From: Elusimicrobiota bacterium
Lineage (GTDB): Bacteria > Elusimicrobiota > UBA8919
NCBI GenBank assembly: GCA_003452965.1
Contig: DMMW01000081.1
Span: forward strand, 12,832-26,846
Length of the DNA stretch: 14,015 bases
Direction: 5' to 3'
Shown: in pieces, positions 5,236 through 12,759 of the stretch
How positions within the stretch are numbered: the first letter of the stretch is position 1
Layout: every line of letters starts with the position of its first letter
Position numbers and translations under genes: made by a program
The notes under the pieces: generated by a model
The model's input: the letters and a program-made list of their open reading frames with translations, nothing else
Told to the model about the DNA's origin: nothing
Database searches by the model: none

Positions 5236-6753
5236 ATGAGTAGTTCAAATTCTGTTAGAAAATGGTTTTTTTGGACAGTAATATGCCTTGGTATAGTGGT
5301 ATTAGCGTTTTTTTTCGGGAAATCACAGAGAAAAATTGATACATCCTTGGGAATTAGGACAACTGATACCGTTTCAAAGGAAGTATTGAATTTACAGGAT
5401 GCATTTGCAAATGTTGCAGATGAAATAAAACCAACGGTTGTTTCAATATATACAGAGCAGGTGATAAGGCAGAGTCTTCCTTTTAACTTTTTCTATTCAG
5501 ACCCATTTGAAGATTTTTTTGACCAATTTTTCGGCAGACCTTCACAACCGGAGAGAAACCAACCCCAGCAGAGGTATAGCCAGAAAAGAGTTGAAGGTGC
5601 AGGAAGCGGTGTAATAATTGACAAAGACGGTTATATACTTACAAATTATCATGTTGTAAGAAATGCAGAAAAGATTACTGTAAAATTAGCAAATAACAAA
5701 GAATATATAGGGAAAGTTATAGGCAAAGATGCGAAAACGGATTTAGCAGTTGTTAAAATAAAACCATACGGAGAACTTATCATAGCAAAATTAGGCGATT
5801 CCGATAAAATACGCGTTGGTCAGTGGGTTATTGCTATTGGTTCGCCGTTTGGGCTTGAGCAGACCGTTACTGTCGGTATAATTTCTGCGAAAAGGCAAAA
5901 CATAAGTGTAGAAGGTAATGTTTATAGAGATTTTATTCAGACCGACGCATCAATCAATAGGGGTAATTCAGGCGGACCACTTCTAAATATTTTTGGAGAA
6001 GTTGTCGGTATAAATACGGCTATCTTTTCTCAATCCGGGGGTTCAGTCGGAGTCGGATTTGCAATTCCGATTAATCGTGCCAAAAACATACTGGATTCAT
6101 TAATTACAAAAGGAAAGGTTGAAAGAGGATTTTTAGGTGTAAAAATAGAAAATGTTGATGAGGTTTTTGCCAAACAATCCGGATTAAAAGAAATATCCGG
6201 AGTTGTCTTAACCGATGTAATAGACGGTTTATCAGCAGATAAAGCAGGTCTTAAAAGAGGCGATATTATACTTGAATTTAACGGGAAAAAAATCGACTCC
6301 GTTGAAAAATTGCAGGATATAGTATCAGCCACAGAACCGAATAAGAAGATAAACGTGATTATTTGGAGAGATAGAACAAGGAAAAATGTTTCTGTTATAC
6401 TTGGGGAATGGACAGAAGAGGTTTCGGTATCTTCACCTGAGCAAAAAAATATAAAAGAACAAACTGCGAGTTGGAATGGTATGAGTGTAAAAGAATTCAA
6501 AAGCGATATGGCTCGTGAATTAAATGTTTCTCCAGATGAGAAAGGCGTGGTAATTATTGATATTAAAGCGGGTTCAAAAGCTGATGAAATGGGGCTTTAT
6601 ATAGGGGATATTATTAGGGCAATAAATAATCAAAGGACTATAACGATTTTAGAATTTGAATCAGTGATAAAAAAAGTTTCGCTTACCGAGGGTGTATTGT
6701 TTGATATAAACAGGGGCGGTAATTTAATTTATAAAACGTTCGTTCAAAATTGA
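5236..6753 (+). CDS. degP: DegP/HtrA-type periplasmic serine protease with two PDZ domains
   Basis: Envelope quality-control protease/chaperone of the HtrA family. One hydrophobic segment (10-28) is a signal anchor or uncleaved signal peptide, followed by a Phe/Pro/Gln-rich loop (about 78-118, including DPFEDFFDQFFG), as in many DegQ/DegP LA loops. The chymotrypsin-fold domain carries the full triad: H139 (TNYHVV), D169 (TDLAVVKI) and S245 (GNSGGPL). PDZ1 begins at about RGFLGVKI (297) and runs to about 390. A degenerate linker (390-408) leads to PDZ2 (about 410-500), whose carboxylate loop is less canonical. Length (505) is normal. GGGAGG (5225-5230), 5 nt before the ATG, fixes the start. 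It stands alone between two gaps of about 125 nt. Whether it should be called DegP, DegQ or MucD cannot be decided here. Confidence 0.95.
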   Translation: MSSSNSVRKWFFWTVICLGIVVLAFFFGKSQRKIDTSLGIRTTDTVSKEVLNLQDAFANVADEIKPTVVSIYTEQVIRQSLPFNFFYSDPFEDFFDQFFGRPSQPERNQPQQRYSQKRVEGAGSGVIIDKDGYILTNYHVVRNAEKITVKLANNKEYIGKVIGKDAKTDLAVVKIKPYGELIIAKLGDSDKIRVGQWVIAIGSPFGLEQTVTVGIISAKRQNISVEGNVYRDFIQTDASINRGNSGGPLLNIFGEVVGINTAIFSQSGGSVGVGFAIPINRAKNILDSLITKGKVERGFLGVKIENVDEVFAKQSGLKEISGVVLTDVIDGLSADKAGLKRGDIILEFNGKKIDSVEKLQDIVSATEPNKKINVIIWRDRTRKNVSVILGEWTEEVSVSSPEQKNIKEQTASWNGMSVKEFKSDMARELNVSPDEKGVVIIDIKAGSKADEMGLYIGDIIRAINNQRTITILEFESVIKKVSLTEGVLFDINRGGNLIYKTFVQN

Positions 6754-6799
6754 AAATCCAAGTATTTGTATTTACTTGAGAGCAGGAATCTGCCGAATC

Positions 6800-6820
6800 A
6801 ATCCCGATTTTGTCGGGATT
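6800..6820. terminator. Perfect 8-bp hairpin after degP
   Basis: AATCCCGA (6800-6807) pairs with TCGGGATT (6813-6820) around TTTTG. There is no T run on the plus strand, so it is a weak candidate for an intrinsic terminator. It may instead be a small dispersed palindrome or an mRNA-stabilising stem between degP and the kinase operon. Confidence 0.35.
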
Positions 6821-6878
6821 CGAAGGTGGATAAAAAATATAATTATCAATAGAAGTTTGTTTTAGTTGTTTAAATACA

Positions 6879-8975
6879 ATGAGAATAAGATTATTTCCAA
6901 AATTTCTGATTTTTATCACGTTGATAGCGATAGTTCCCCTTATAGTTATAGGGGTTCTAACTATTAATATTAACAGGGAAATGCTGCAAACGCTGATGCT
7001 CGAACATTACATAAAAATAACTACGACACTTGCTGAAAAAATTGACGATAAAATAGAAAATATTGATAGAAGGATGAGTTTCGTGATTGCCACGCAAAAC
7101 CAGGAATATTTGTCGTCTTTTGAACAGATGAATATTTTAAGAAACGTTTTAATTGCTTCAGATGATTTTGTCAGGACGTCAATAATTGATAAAACAGGTA
7201 ATGAGATAATGGTTGCAAATCCTAAATTTGGGAAAAACGAATATAAACCTAAGAATTATTCAAAAGATAAATACTTCCTGGCAATTAAAAAGACCCAAAG
7301 ATACCAGGTGAGTCCGCTTTATTATGAACGGGAGCATCCAATCATAGATTTTTACTTTATCTTAATAAACAAATATATTTTAAAGGTATCCATTTCACTG
7401 GATAATATTGCCGAGATTGTTGAAGAAACTAATGTCGGTGCCACAGGACATGTTTTTATTATTGATAATAATGGAAAGGTTATTTTGCATAAGCAAAAAG
7501 AACTGGCAATTAGTAATGAAGACCTTTCCACTGAACAGGTGGTAAAAGAAGCAATTATGAGGGCGGGAGTGGGTAGTAAAGAATATAAATCCAATGGTGG
7601 GATTGATATGATTGGGGCGTATGCGCCAGTGAAAAGATTGCCATGGAGCGTTATATTCCAACAAAATAAAAACGAAGCATATTCTTCTATGATTAAAATG
7701 AGAAGGAATGCAATGATTACCATTATAATAGCTTTACTATTTGCAATTAGTATTTCATATATTTTAACAAAATCGCTATCCAATCCGATACTTAAAATCA
7801 TAAATGTATCAAAAAGTGTTGCGAATGGTGATTTTAGTCAAAGAGTAAATATTAAAACAAGAGATGAAATGCACGATTTAGCAGAAAATTTCAGTGAAAT
7901 GATAAATAAACTTTCAATTTATACAAAAATGCAAGCGGATAAACTATCTGCCATAGTTTATTCCATCAATGACGGTCTTATTCTTACGGAGGAAAATAAT
8001 AGAATTGTTTTATTAAATGATAAAGCAGCTAAAATATTAAATATACCGAAAGATTCAAAGGCATCTCTTTTTGAAATTGTAAAAAATGAAAAGTTATCAA
8101 ATGCATTAAAACAGATTTCTGAAAAGCCCGACACGATAAAAGAAGTTGACTTATCTTCCGATAAGCCTTTCATTATAAGTGTTTCTACACAGATTATTAC
8201 TGATCCAATGAAAAAAACTGTTGTAGGCATAATTTTTATTATGCGGGATGTAACTGGTGCAAAAGAAGTTGAAAAAATGAAAGAGGATTTTTTCCATGGT
8301 ATTACTCATGATTTAAGAAATCCGTTAGCTTCTATGTTAGGATTTCTCAAATTCTTATTGGATGGCAGTGTGGGGCAGATTAATGAAAAACAAAAATATT
8401 TTCTTGAAATAATCAATAGATCATCAAACCGGTTGTTAGGTATGATTAATGATATACTGGATATCGCTAAATTGGAAGTCGGGCGGATGGAACTGAATTT
8501 AAAGCAGTTTGATTTGAAAGAAACAGCGGAAAAAGTTTGTGACAGCCTTATGTCAAAAGCAATTGAAGGGAAAATAAAATTAAGTTCTGAAATCATATCA
8601 ACGAACATTACTGCAGATGAGAGCTTGATAGAAAGAGTATTGATAAACCTGGTAAGTAATTCATTGAAATATACTTTTCCTGACGGCAAGGTCACAATTT
8701 CTTCAAAAGAAAACGAAGAAAATATTGAAGTGTCAATTTCAGATACGGGAGAAGGTATCCCTTCCGAATATTTAGATAAGATATTTCATAAATTTCAGCA
8801 GGTTAGCGGTAGAAGCAAGGGTGGTACCGGGATAGGGCTTACAATTACAAGATATATCATAGAAGCTCATTTTGGTAAAATATGGGTTGAGTCAAAACTA
8901 AAGGAAGGTTCAAAATTTTCTTTTTCAATTCCCAAGGGCTTAAAAAAAGATGAAAAAGGTGAAGTCATTGTATAA
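6879..8975 (+). CDS. Transmembrane sensor histidine kinase (Cache-like sensor, HAMP, PAS, HisKA, HATPase_c)
   Basis: Inner-membrane sensor of a two-component system. Helix TM1 is at about 9-29; the periplasmic region 30-275 looks like a double-Cache sensor (SIIDKTGNEI, then GHVFIIDNNGKVILH near 190-204); TM2 is about 277-297. HAMP follows (298-350, with DFSQRVNIKTRDEMHDL), then a PAS domain (about 352-462, with AIVYSINDGLILT and IMRDVT). The kinase core is complete: phospho-acceptor H477 in FHGITHDLRNPLASMLGF, N-box N594 (NLVSNSLKYT), G1 DTGEGIP (622-628), F-box FHKFQQV and G2 GGTGIGLTI (648-656). The stimulus is unknown; Cache domains usually bind small molecules. No clear Shine-Dalgarno precedes the ATG at 6879, though a TATAAT at 6838-6843 could be a -10 box. 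The 3' end overlaps the LysM gene if that starts at 8950. The likely partner is the receiver at 10496. Confidence 0.95.
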   Translation: MRIRLFPKFLIFITLIAIVPLIVIGVLTININREMLQTLMLEHYIKITTTLAEKIDDKIENIDRRMSFVIATQNQEYLSSFEQMNILRNVLIASDDFVRTSIIDKTGNEIMVANPKFGKNEYKPKNYSKDKYFLAIKKTQRYQVSPLYYEREHPIIDFYFILINKYILKVSISLDNIAEIVEETNVGATGHVFIIDNNGKVILHKQKELAISNEDLSTEQVVKEAIMRAGVGSKEYKSNGGIDMIGAYAPVKRLPWSVIFQQNKNEAYSSMIKMRRNAMITIIIALLFAISISYILTKSLSNPILKIINVSKSVANGDFSQRVNIKTRDEMHDLAENFSEMINKLSIYTKMQADKLSAIVYSINDGLILTEENNRIVLLNDKAAKILNIPKDSKASLFEIVKNEKLSNALKQISEKPDTIKEVDLSSDKPFIISVSTQIITDPMKKTVVGIIFIMRDVTGAKEVEKMKEDFFHGITHDLRNPLASMLGFLKFLLDGSVGQINEKQKYFLEIINRSSNRLLGMINDILDIAKLEVGRMELNLKQFDLKETAEKVCDSLMSKAIEGKIKLSSEIISTNITADESLIERVLINLVSNSLKYTFPDGKVTISSKENEENIEVSISDTGEGIPSEYLDKIFHKFQQVSGRSKGGTGIGLTITRYIIEAHFGKIWVESKLKEGSKFSFSIPKGLKKDEKGEVIV

Positions 8976-10485
8976 AATAAATTCCAGATTTCAAATTTCA
9001 AATTTCAAATTCAGAGCTTCAATTTTAAAGATGCTTTTATTTTTTATTTTTATGTATTTTCTTACGGATTTTAATTGTCTTCATTCTCAGCAGAATCTTC
9101 AGGAAATTGAGGTAAAAGCCGGAGACACTCTTTGGGGTGTAGCAACTCATTATCTCAAGGAACCATCCAGGTGGCCTGAAATCTTGAATTTTAACGATAT
9201 CTCAGCTGATCCGAATAATGTTTTGCCTGGCATGAAACTGAAAATACCTATTGTTTTAATAAAAGAACAATTGCGTTCTTCTACCGTTACATCAATTATT
9301 CGTGAAGTAAAAGTAAGACGTCAGGTTGAGATTAATTGGGCAGAAGCTAAACAAAATATGAAACTTTATAATAAAGATTGTGTCAGAACCCTTGAAAATT
9401 CTTATGCAGGCATCAAATCACCATTGGGCAATTCTATGACTATAGGTCCTTCTTCACTGGTTATAATCCAGCCGGAAGAAAAAACAGATGAAACACGGCT
9501 TTTATCAGGTGAAATCCGGGCGACAAATATTCCGATAAGAACTCCTACCGCTTTTGTTATGCCGAGAATAACTCCCAAAACACCTATTTCAGACTATAAA
9601 ACAAAGGTTAAAGAAGATCAATCAACCATAGTTGCGGTGTATAAAGGTGCGGTAGATGTAACAGCGAAAAACAAAACGGTCACTGTCCCCGAGGGATATT
9701 CTACGGAAGTGAAAATAAATTTACCGCCCATAGAACCAAGACAACTTCCACCGAGTATGGAATTATTGGATGAAAAACAAAGAATCAATAAAGAAGGCAA
9801 ATTAGATATGGAAAAACCAAAAATCGGTAAATTAAACAAACCGAATATAGAAAATATAAACGAAATAAATATTGGCGGGGAATTATCAAAATCAAAATCA
9901 GCTTCAGAATGGCTTGATATAACACACTATCATATACAGATTGCGAAGGATAAAGATTTTAATGATATAGTATTTGATTCGGTCAGGCCTATTTATGAAA
10001 AATTTGATATTAAAAAGACTGAAGTTACAGATGGTAGATATTTTTGGCGTGTTTCTTATCTTGATGCTTCGGGTGCCGAGGGAATAATATCGTCTTATAA
10101 AGAAATACTTGTGGATAAAACACCACCGACATTAACAATTGAAGAACCGATAGATAATGGTAGATATGTTGATAAAAACGTTAGGGTTAGCGGCACAACC
10201 GAACCGGATGGGCGTGTAAACATCAACGGTAATTATGTTACTGTAGACAGATACGGCAAATTTTCGGCAGAAGTGTCTTTGATAAAAGGAGAGAATATAA
10301 TAAAAGTTAGTTCAAATGATAAATTGGGTAATACAACAACGATTTCATTAAAAGTAATTCAAACCCCGGTAGGTATAAGACAGCAAGTAAAGAAAAGCTT
10401 TTTTTTAACACCCGTTGGAATTGTAATTTCAATAATTACGATTTCTGCTTTATTGGTAATTTCTCTAGTTACTGTAACAGGTTAA
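8950..10485 (+). CDS. Envelope protein: LysM + FecR-like + Ig-like domains, C-terminal membrane helix
   Basis: Residues 24-46 are hydrophobic (signal peptide or anchor). LysM (about 52-100: IEVKAGDTLWGVATHYL...VLPGMKLKIP) binds peptidoglycan or other GlcNAc polymers. Residues about 118-255 resemble a FecR-type beta domain (SYAGIKSPLGNS...LLSGEIR...VAVYKGAVDVTAKN-KTVTVPEGYSTEV). Residues 318-390 look like an FN3 fold (HYHIQIAKDKDFNDIVFD...GRYFWRVSYLD), and 391-470 like a glucodextranase-B/Ig-like repeat (TPPTLTIEEP...VRVSGTTEPDGRVNINGNYV...GENIIKVSSND). A hydrophobic helix (about 487-509) ends the protein. The start is uncertain: 8950 overlaps the kinase gene by 26 nt and gives a Lys/Arg-rich N-terminus, but crosses a 7-bp tandem repeat; the ATG at 9031 would leave the repeat untranslated. 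The gene lies between a kinase and a receiver, so a role in that signalling system is inferred. Confidence 0.85.
   Translation: MKKVKSLYKINSRFQISNFKFRASILKMLLFFIFMYFLTDFNCLHSQQNLQEIEVKAGDTLWGVATHYLKEPSRWPEILNFNDISADPNNVLPGMKLKIPIVLIKEQLRSSTVTSIIREVKVRRQVEINWAEAKQNMKLYNKDCVRTLENSYAGIKSPLGNSMTIGPSSLVIIQPEEKTDETRLLSGEIRATNIPIRTPTAFVMPRITPKTPISDYKTKVKEDQSTIVAVYKGAVDVTAKNKTVTVPEGYSTEVKINLPPIEPRQLPPSMELLDEKQRINKEGKLDMEKPKIGKLNKPNIENINEINIGGELSKSKSASEWLDITHYHIQIAKDKDFNDIVFDSVRPIYEKFDIKKTEVTDGRYFWRVSYLDASGAEGIISSYKEILVDKTPPTLTIEEPIDNGRYVDKNVRVSGTTEPDGRVNINGNYVTVDRYGKFSAEVSLIKGENIIKVSSNDKLGNTTTISLKVIQTPVGIRQQVKKSFFLTPVGIVISIITISALLVISLVTVTG
8988..9008. repeat. Tandem 7-bp repeat, ATTTCAA x3
   Basis: Three exact consecutive ATTTCAA units run from 8988 to 9008, with a decayed fourth (ATTCAGA) after them. 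They lie just after the kinase stop and within the first codons of the LysM/FecR gene if translation starts at 8950. As the unit is not a multiple of three, a change in unit number would shift the frame from 8950, but not from the 9031 start. Confidence 0.7.
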
Positions 10486-10495
10486 GGAGCGTTGA

Positions 10496-10885
10496 ATGGC
10501 AAAAATAATTGTTGCAGACGATGATTTAGAAATTCTGGAATTAATAAAAATTGCCCTTGAAAATGACGGGCACGATATTGTTGCTTATAATAACGGGGCT
10601 GATGCGTATGAAGCAATTCTAAAAGAAAAACCGGATTTAGTTATACTTGACATAATGATGCCTAAAATGAACGGTTACGAAATATGCGAAAAATTAAGGG
10701 AAACATCCGATACGCGATTAACACCTATAATAATGTTAACTGCCCAATCTCAAATTAAAGATAAACTCACGGGCTTAAAAATAGGTGCTGATGATTATAT
10801 TACAAAGCCATTTAATCCTTTAGAACTTGCTGCACGAGTTGAGAGAATAATAAAAAGATGTAATGAAACAAAAACAGGTAAATAA
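10496..10885 (+). CDS. Stand-alone response-regulator receiver domain
   Basis: A CheY-like single receiver (129 residues) with no output domain. The acidic pair D8/D9 (VADDD), phospho-acceptor D52 (LVILDIMMPKMNG), T82 (MLTAQ) and K104 (YITKPFNPLEL) are all present. It should accept phosphate from the histidine kinase encoded two genes upstream. AAGGAG (10484-10489), overlapping the LysM gene stop, gives a strong start 6 nt before the ATG, and only 10 nt separate the genes. With no DNA-binding or enzymatic domain, it must act through protein contacts or a phosphorelay, or be a phosphate sink. The partner is unknown; the membrane proteins encoded next to it are candidates by position only. Confidence 0.95.
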   Translation: MAKIIVADDDLEILELIKIALENDGHDIVAYNNGADAYEAILKEKPDLVILDIMMPKMNGYEICEKLRETSDTRLTPIIMLTAQSQIKDKLTGLKIGADDYITKPFNPLELAARVERIIKRCNETKTGK

Positions 10886-10893
10886 TTTAAAAA

Positions 10894-12672
10894 ATGAAAG
10901 AATATATAAGTTCAAATAGACTTACAAAAGCAATTATTTTTATTACAAGTTTACTTCTTTTCTTAATACCGATTATTCCTGATGAAAAAATAACAAGATG
11001 GAAATTATGGGCATTGGAAACCGGTCTTTTTATAATTTTTATTTTTTGGTTTTTTACCAAAAGTGCAACAGGAAAAATATTTATTAAAAATACCGAATTA
11101 AACAAATCAATAATAATCTGGCTTTTTTTCTCCGCAGGACTATACTTAACTTCATCAAACCTGCACATTGCCGAATTAGAAATGTATAGGGTTATTGTAT
11201 GTTTTTTGAGCTTTTTTATATTTGCGAATATATTGCCGAAAAATTTTAGTCCGGAAATACTGATTAGATTTTGGTTGATAGGCGGTTTTGTATCCGTAAT
11301 TTATGGAATTATTACACATTATGGCGGATTCTGGTTTATTATGACTCCCAAGGTAGATAGAATATTTTCCACTTTTGGCAATCCAATATTTTTTGCTGCT
11401 TTCATAGTTGTTTCTATTCCATTTATATTGTATGAGATTATAATAAGTAAATATACCGCTGCTAAGATTTTATGGATAATTATTTTATTGACATTTTTAA
11501 TAGCTTTATTTTTTACAAAAAGCCGTGCAGCCTGGTTAGGTTTTGGAGTTTCAAGTTTAATACTAATATTCAATTTTTTGAAATCGAAAAGACAGCGGGT
11601 TATATTTTTATTAATATTTGCTTTAACTGCGACAGGATTTATTTATAAAACGAAAAATATCTGGTTACGGCAGCAAGCACATCTTTTGATATGGAGGGAT
11701 TCATTGAAAATGGTTTCGCATAATCCTTTTTTGGGCGTAGGATTAGGAACCTTTCATATAAACTTTCCAAACTATGCTTCTGATGAACTCAAGAAAATCT
11801 GGCCGCAAATGCAAAACATTGTAAATGATGCGCATTCTGAATTTGTTCAGATTTTAGCTGAAACCGGGATAATAGGTTTTGGGATATTTTTATGGATAAT
11901 TGCAATTTATTTCATTCAATATAGAAAATTTAGTATGAATGCATATTACAAAGATAAAATGTTTTTACAAAAAATTTGTCTGGCATCTGTAAGTGGGATT
12001 TTGGTCCAAAATATTTTTTCTGTGGACATGAGATTTACTATTTCGTCATTTTATTTATTTATGATATTTGGGATAAGTTCGTCTTCTGCAGATGACTGTG
12101 AGATAAAATATATCAACAGCAGAAAAACACTTACTACTCTGATTTTATTGTTTTGTATAATATTTCTTGAATACAATATGGTTATAAAGCAGTATAGAAG
12201 TTGGAAAATGGTTTTTAAAAACAAGGATTTCTTAAGTACTAAGATTTTGGATTCCGATAAGCATAAAAAAGCTATTCAGAGTATGATAAATTCCAACCCA
12301 ACGGATGCACGGCTATATTTTAAGTTAGGTTATTTATGGGCAAATGAAATAAAAGAGAATAAGGAAGCGATACCGAAAGCCATAGAAAATTTTAAGAAAG
12401 CCGCTGAAATTGATCCGAATATAGAAAATGGCGGTGCGTATAATAATCTTGGAAATATTTTTTTCACTATTGGCAATAGAGCGATGGCGAAAGAAAACTA
12501 TAAAAAAGCTATAAATATTAATTCAAATCTTATTGACGCTCATTTAAACTTAGGAATTACTTATTATTACGAGGGCAAACTGAAAGAAAGCGTTACTGAA
12601 TTTGAAAAAGTTTTAAAACTGGATCCTAAGAATTTGCAAGCCGTTTATATGCTAAAGAAGATGAGAGAATAA
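10894..12672 (+). CDS. O-antigen ligase/polymerase-family (Wzy_C) membrane protein with C-terminal TPRs
   Basis: Residues 1-430 are strongly hydrophobic, with about 10-12 membrane helices. Family marks are FSTFGNPIFFAAF (158-170), TKSRAAWLGFG (208-218), a large periplasmic loop with WRDSLKMVSHNPFLGVGLGTF (267-287), and NDAHSEFVQILAETGIIGFG (311-330) with the conserved H314 and E323. WaaL ligases and Wzy polymerases share this layout, and some O-glycosylation ligases do too. Residues about 455-590 form TPR-like helix pairs (RLYFKLGYLW, AYNNLGNIFFTIG, AHLNLGITYYYEG), so the enzyme carries a protein-docking tail. It likely transfers or polymerises a surface glycan on the periplasmic face; ligase versus polymerase cannot be told here. 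It starts 8 nt after the receiver gene without a visible ribosome-binding site, which suggests coupled translation. Confidence 0.85.
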   Translation: MKEYISSNRLTKAIIFITSLLLFLIPIIPDEKITRWKLWALETGLFIIFIFWFFTKSATGKIFIKNTELNKSIIIWLFFSAGLYLTSSNLHIAELEMYRVIVCFLSFFIFANILPKNFSPEILIRFWLIGGFVSVIYGIITHYGGFWFIMTPKVDRIFSTFGNPIFFAAFIVVSIPFILYEIIISKYTAAKILWIIILLTFLIALFFTKSRAAWLGFGVSSLILIFNFLKSKRQRVIFLLIFALTATGFIYKTKNIWLRQQAHLLIWRDSLKMVSHNPFLGVGLGTFHINFPNYASDELKKIWPQMQNIVNDAHSEFVQILAETGIIGFGIFLWIIAIYFIQYRKFSMNAYYKDKMFLQKICLASVSGILVQNIFSVDMRFTISSFYLFMIFGISSSSADDCEIKYINSRKTLTTLILLFCIIFLEYNMVIKQYRSWKMVFKNKDFLSTKILDSDKHKKAIQSMINSNPTDARLYFKLGYLWANEIKENKEAIPKAIENFKKAAEIDPNIENGGAYNNLGNIFFTIGNRAMAKENYKKAININSNLIDAHLNLGITYYYEGKLKESVTEFEKVLKLDPKNLQAVYMLKKMRE

Positions 12673-12687
12673 AATGATTCAGCACAC

Positions 12688-12708
12688 AGGATACAGGATA
12701 TAGGATAC
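12688..12708. repeat. Tandem 7-bp repeat, AGGATAC/T x3
   Basis: AGGATAC-AGGATAT-AGGATAC runs from 12688 to 12708 in the gap before the acyltransferase gene. GGATAC at 12703-12708 is the reverse complement of GTATCC at 12722-12727, so part of it can form a 6-bp stem. It resembles the other heptamer array at 8988-9008 in unit length and copy number, not in sequence. Confidence 0.65.
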
Positions 12709-12735
12709 AGCAAAAGATAAGGTATCCGCATATTC

Positions 12736-12757
12736 TCTAAAGCTACGGCGAGACAAG
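12736..12757 (-). repeat. Interspersed repeat, CTTGTCTCGCC family, copy C
   Basis: Read on the minus strand it is CTTGTCTCGCCGTAGCTTTA followed by GA; 19 of its first 20 bases match copy A (2308 onward), the difference being G for A. The distal GGCGGAG half present in copy A is missing, replaced by unrelated sequence. It ends 2 nt before the ATG of the acyltransferase gene, so the repeat forms the immediate 5' leader and displaces any Shine-Dalgarno. Confidence 0.65.
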
Positions 12758-12759
12758 AT

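Noticed and set aside
6030..6500. A 156-codon minus-strand open frame inside the HtrA gene
   Set aside because: It lies wholly opposite the protease and PDZ1 coding sequence, whose motifs are intact; its translation is Ser/Phe-rich without recognisable domains.
7352..7801. A 149-codon minus-strand open frame with hydrophobic stretches inside the kinase gene
   Set aside because: It is antisense to the kinase sensor domain and TM2; the hydrophobicity mirrors the AT-rich codons of the true gene.
8988..9008. The ATTTCAA array and the AGGATAC array at 12688-12708 as CRISPR remnants
   Set aside because: Units are 7 bp, directly tandem and without spacers, so they are simple sequence repeats.
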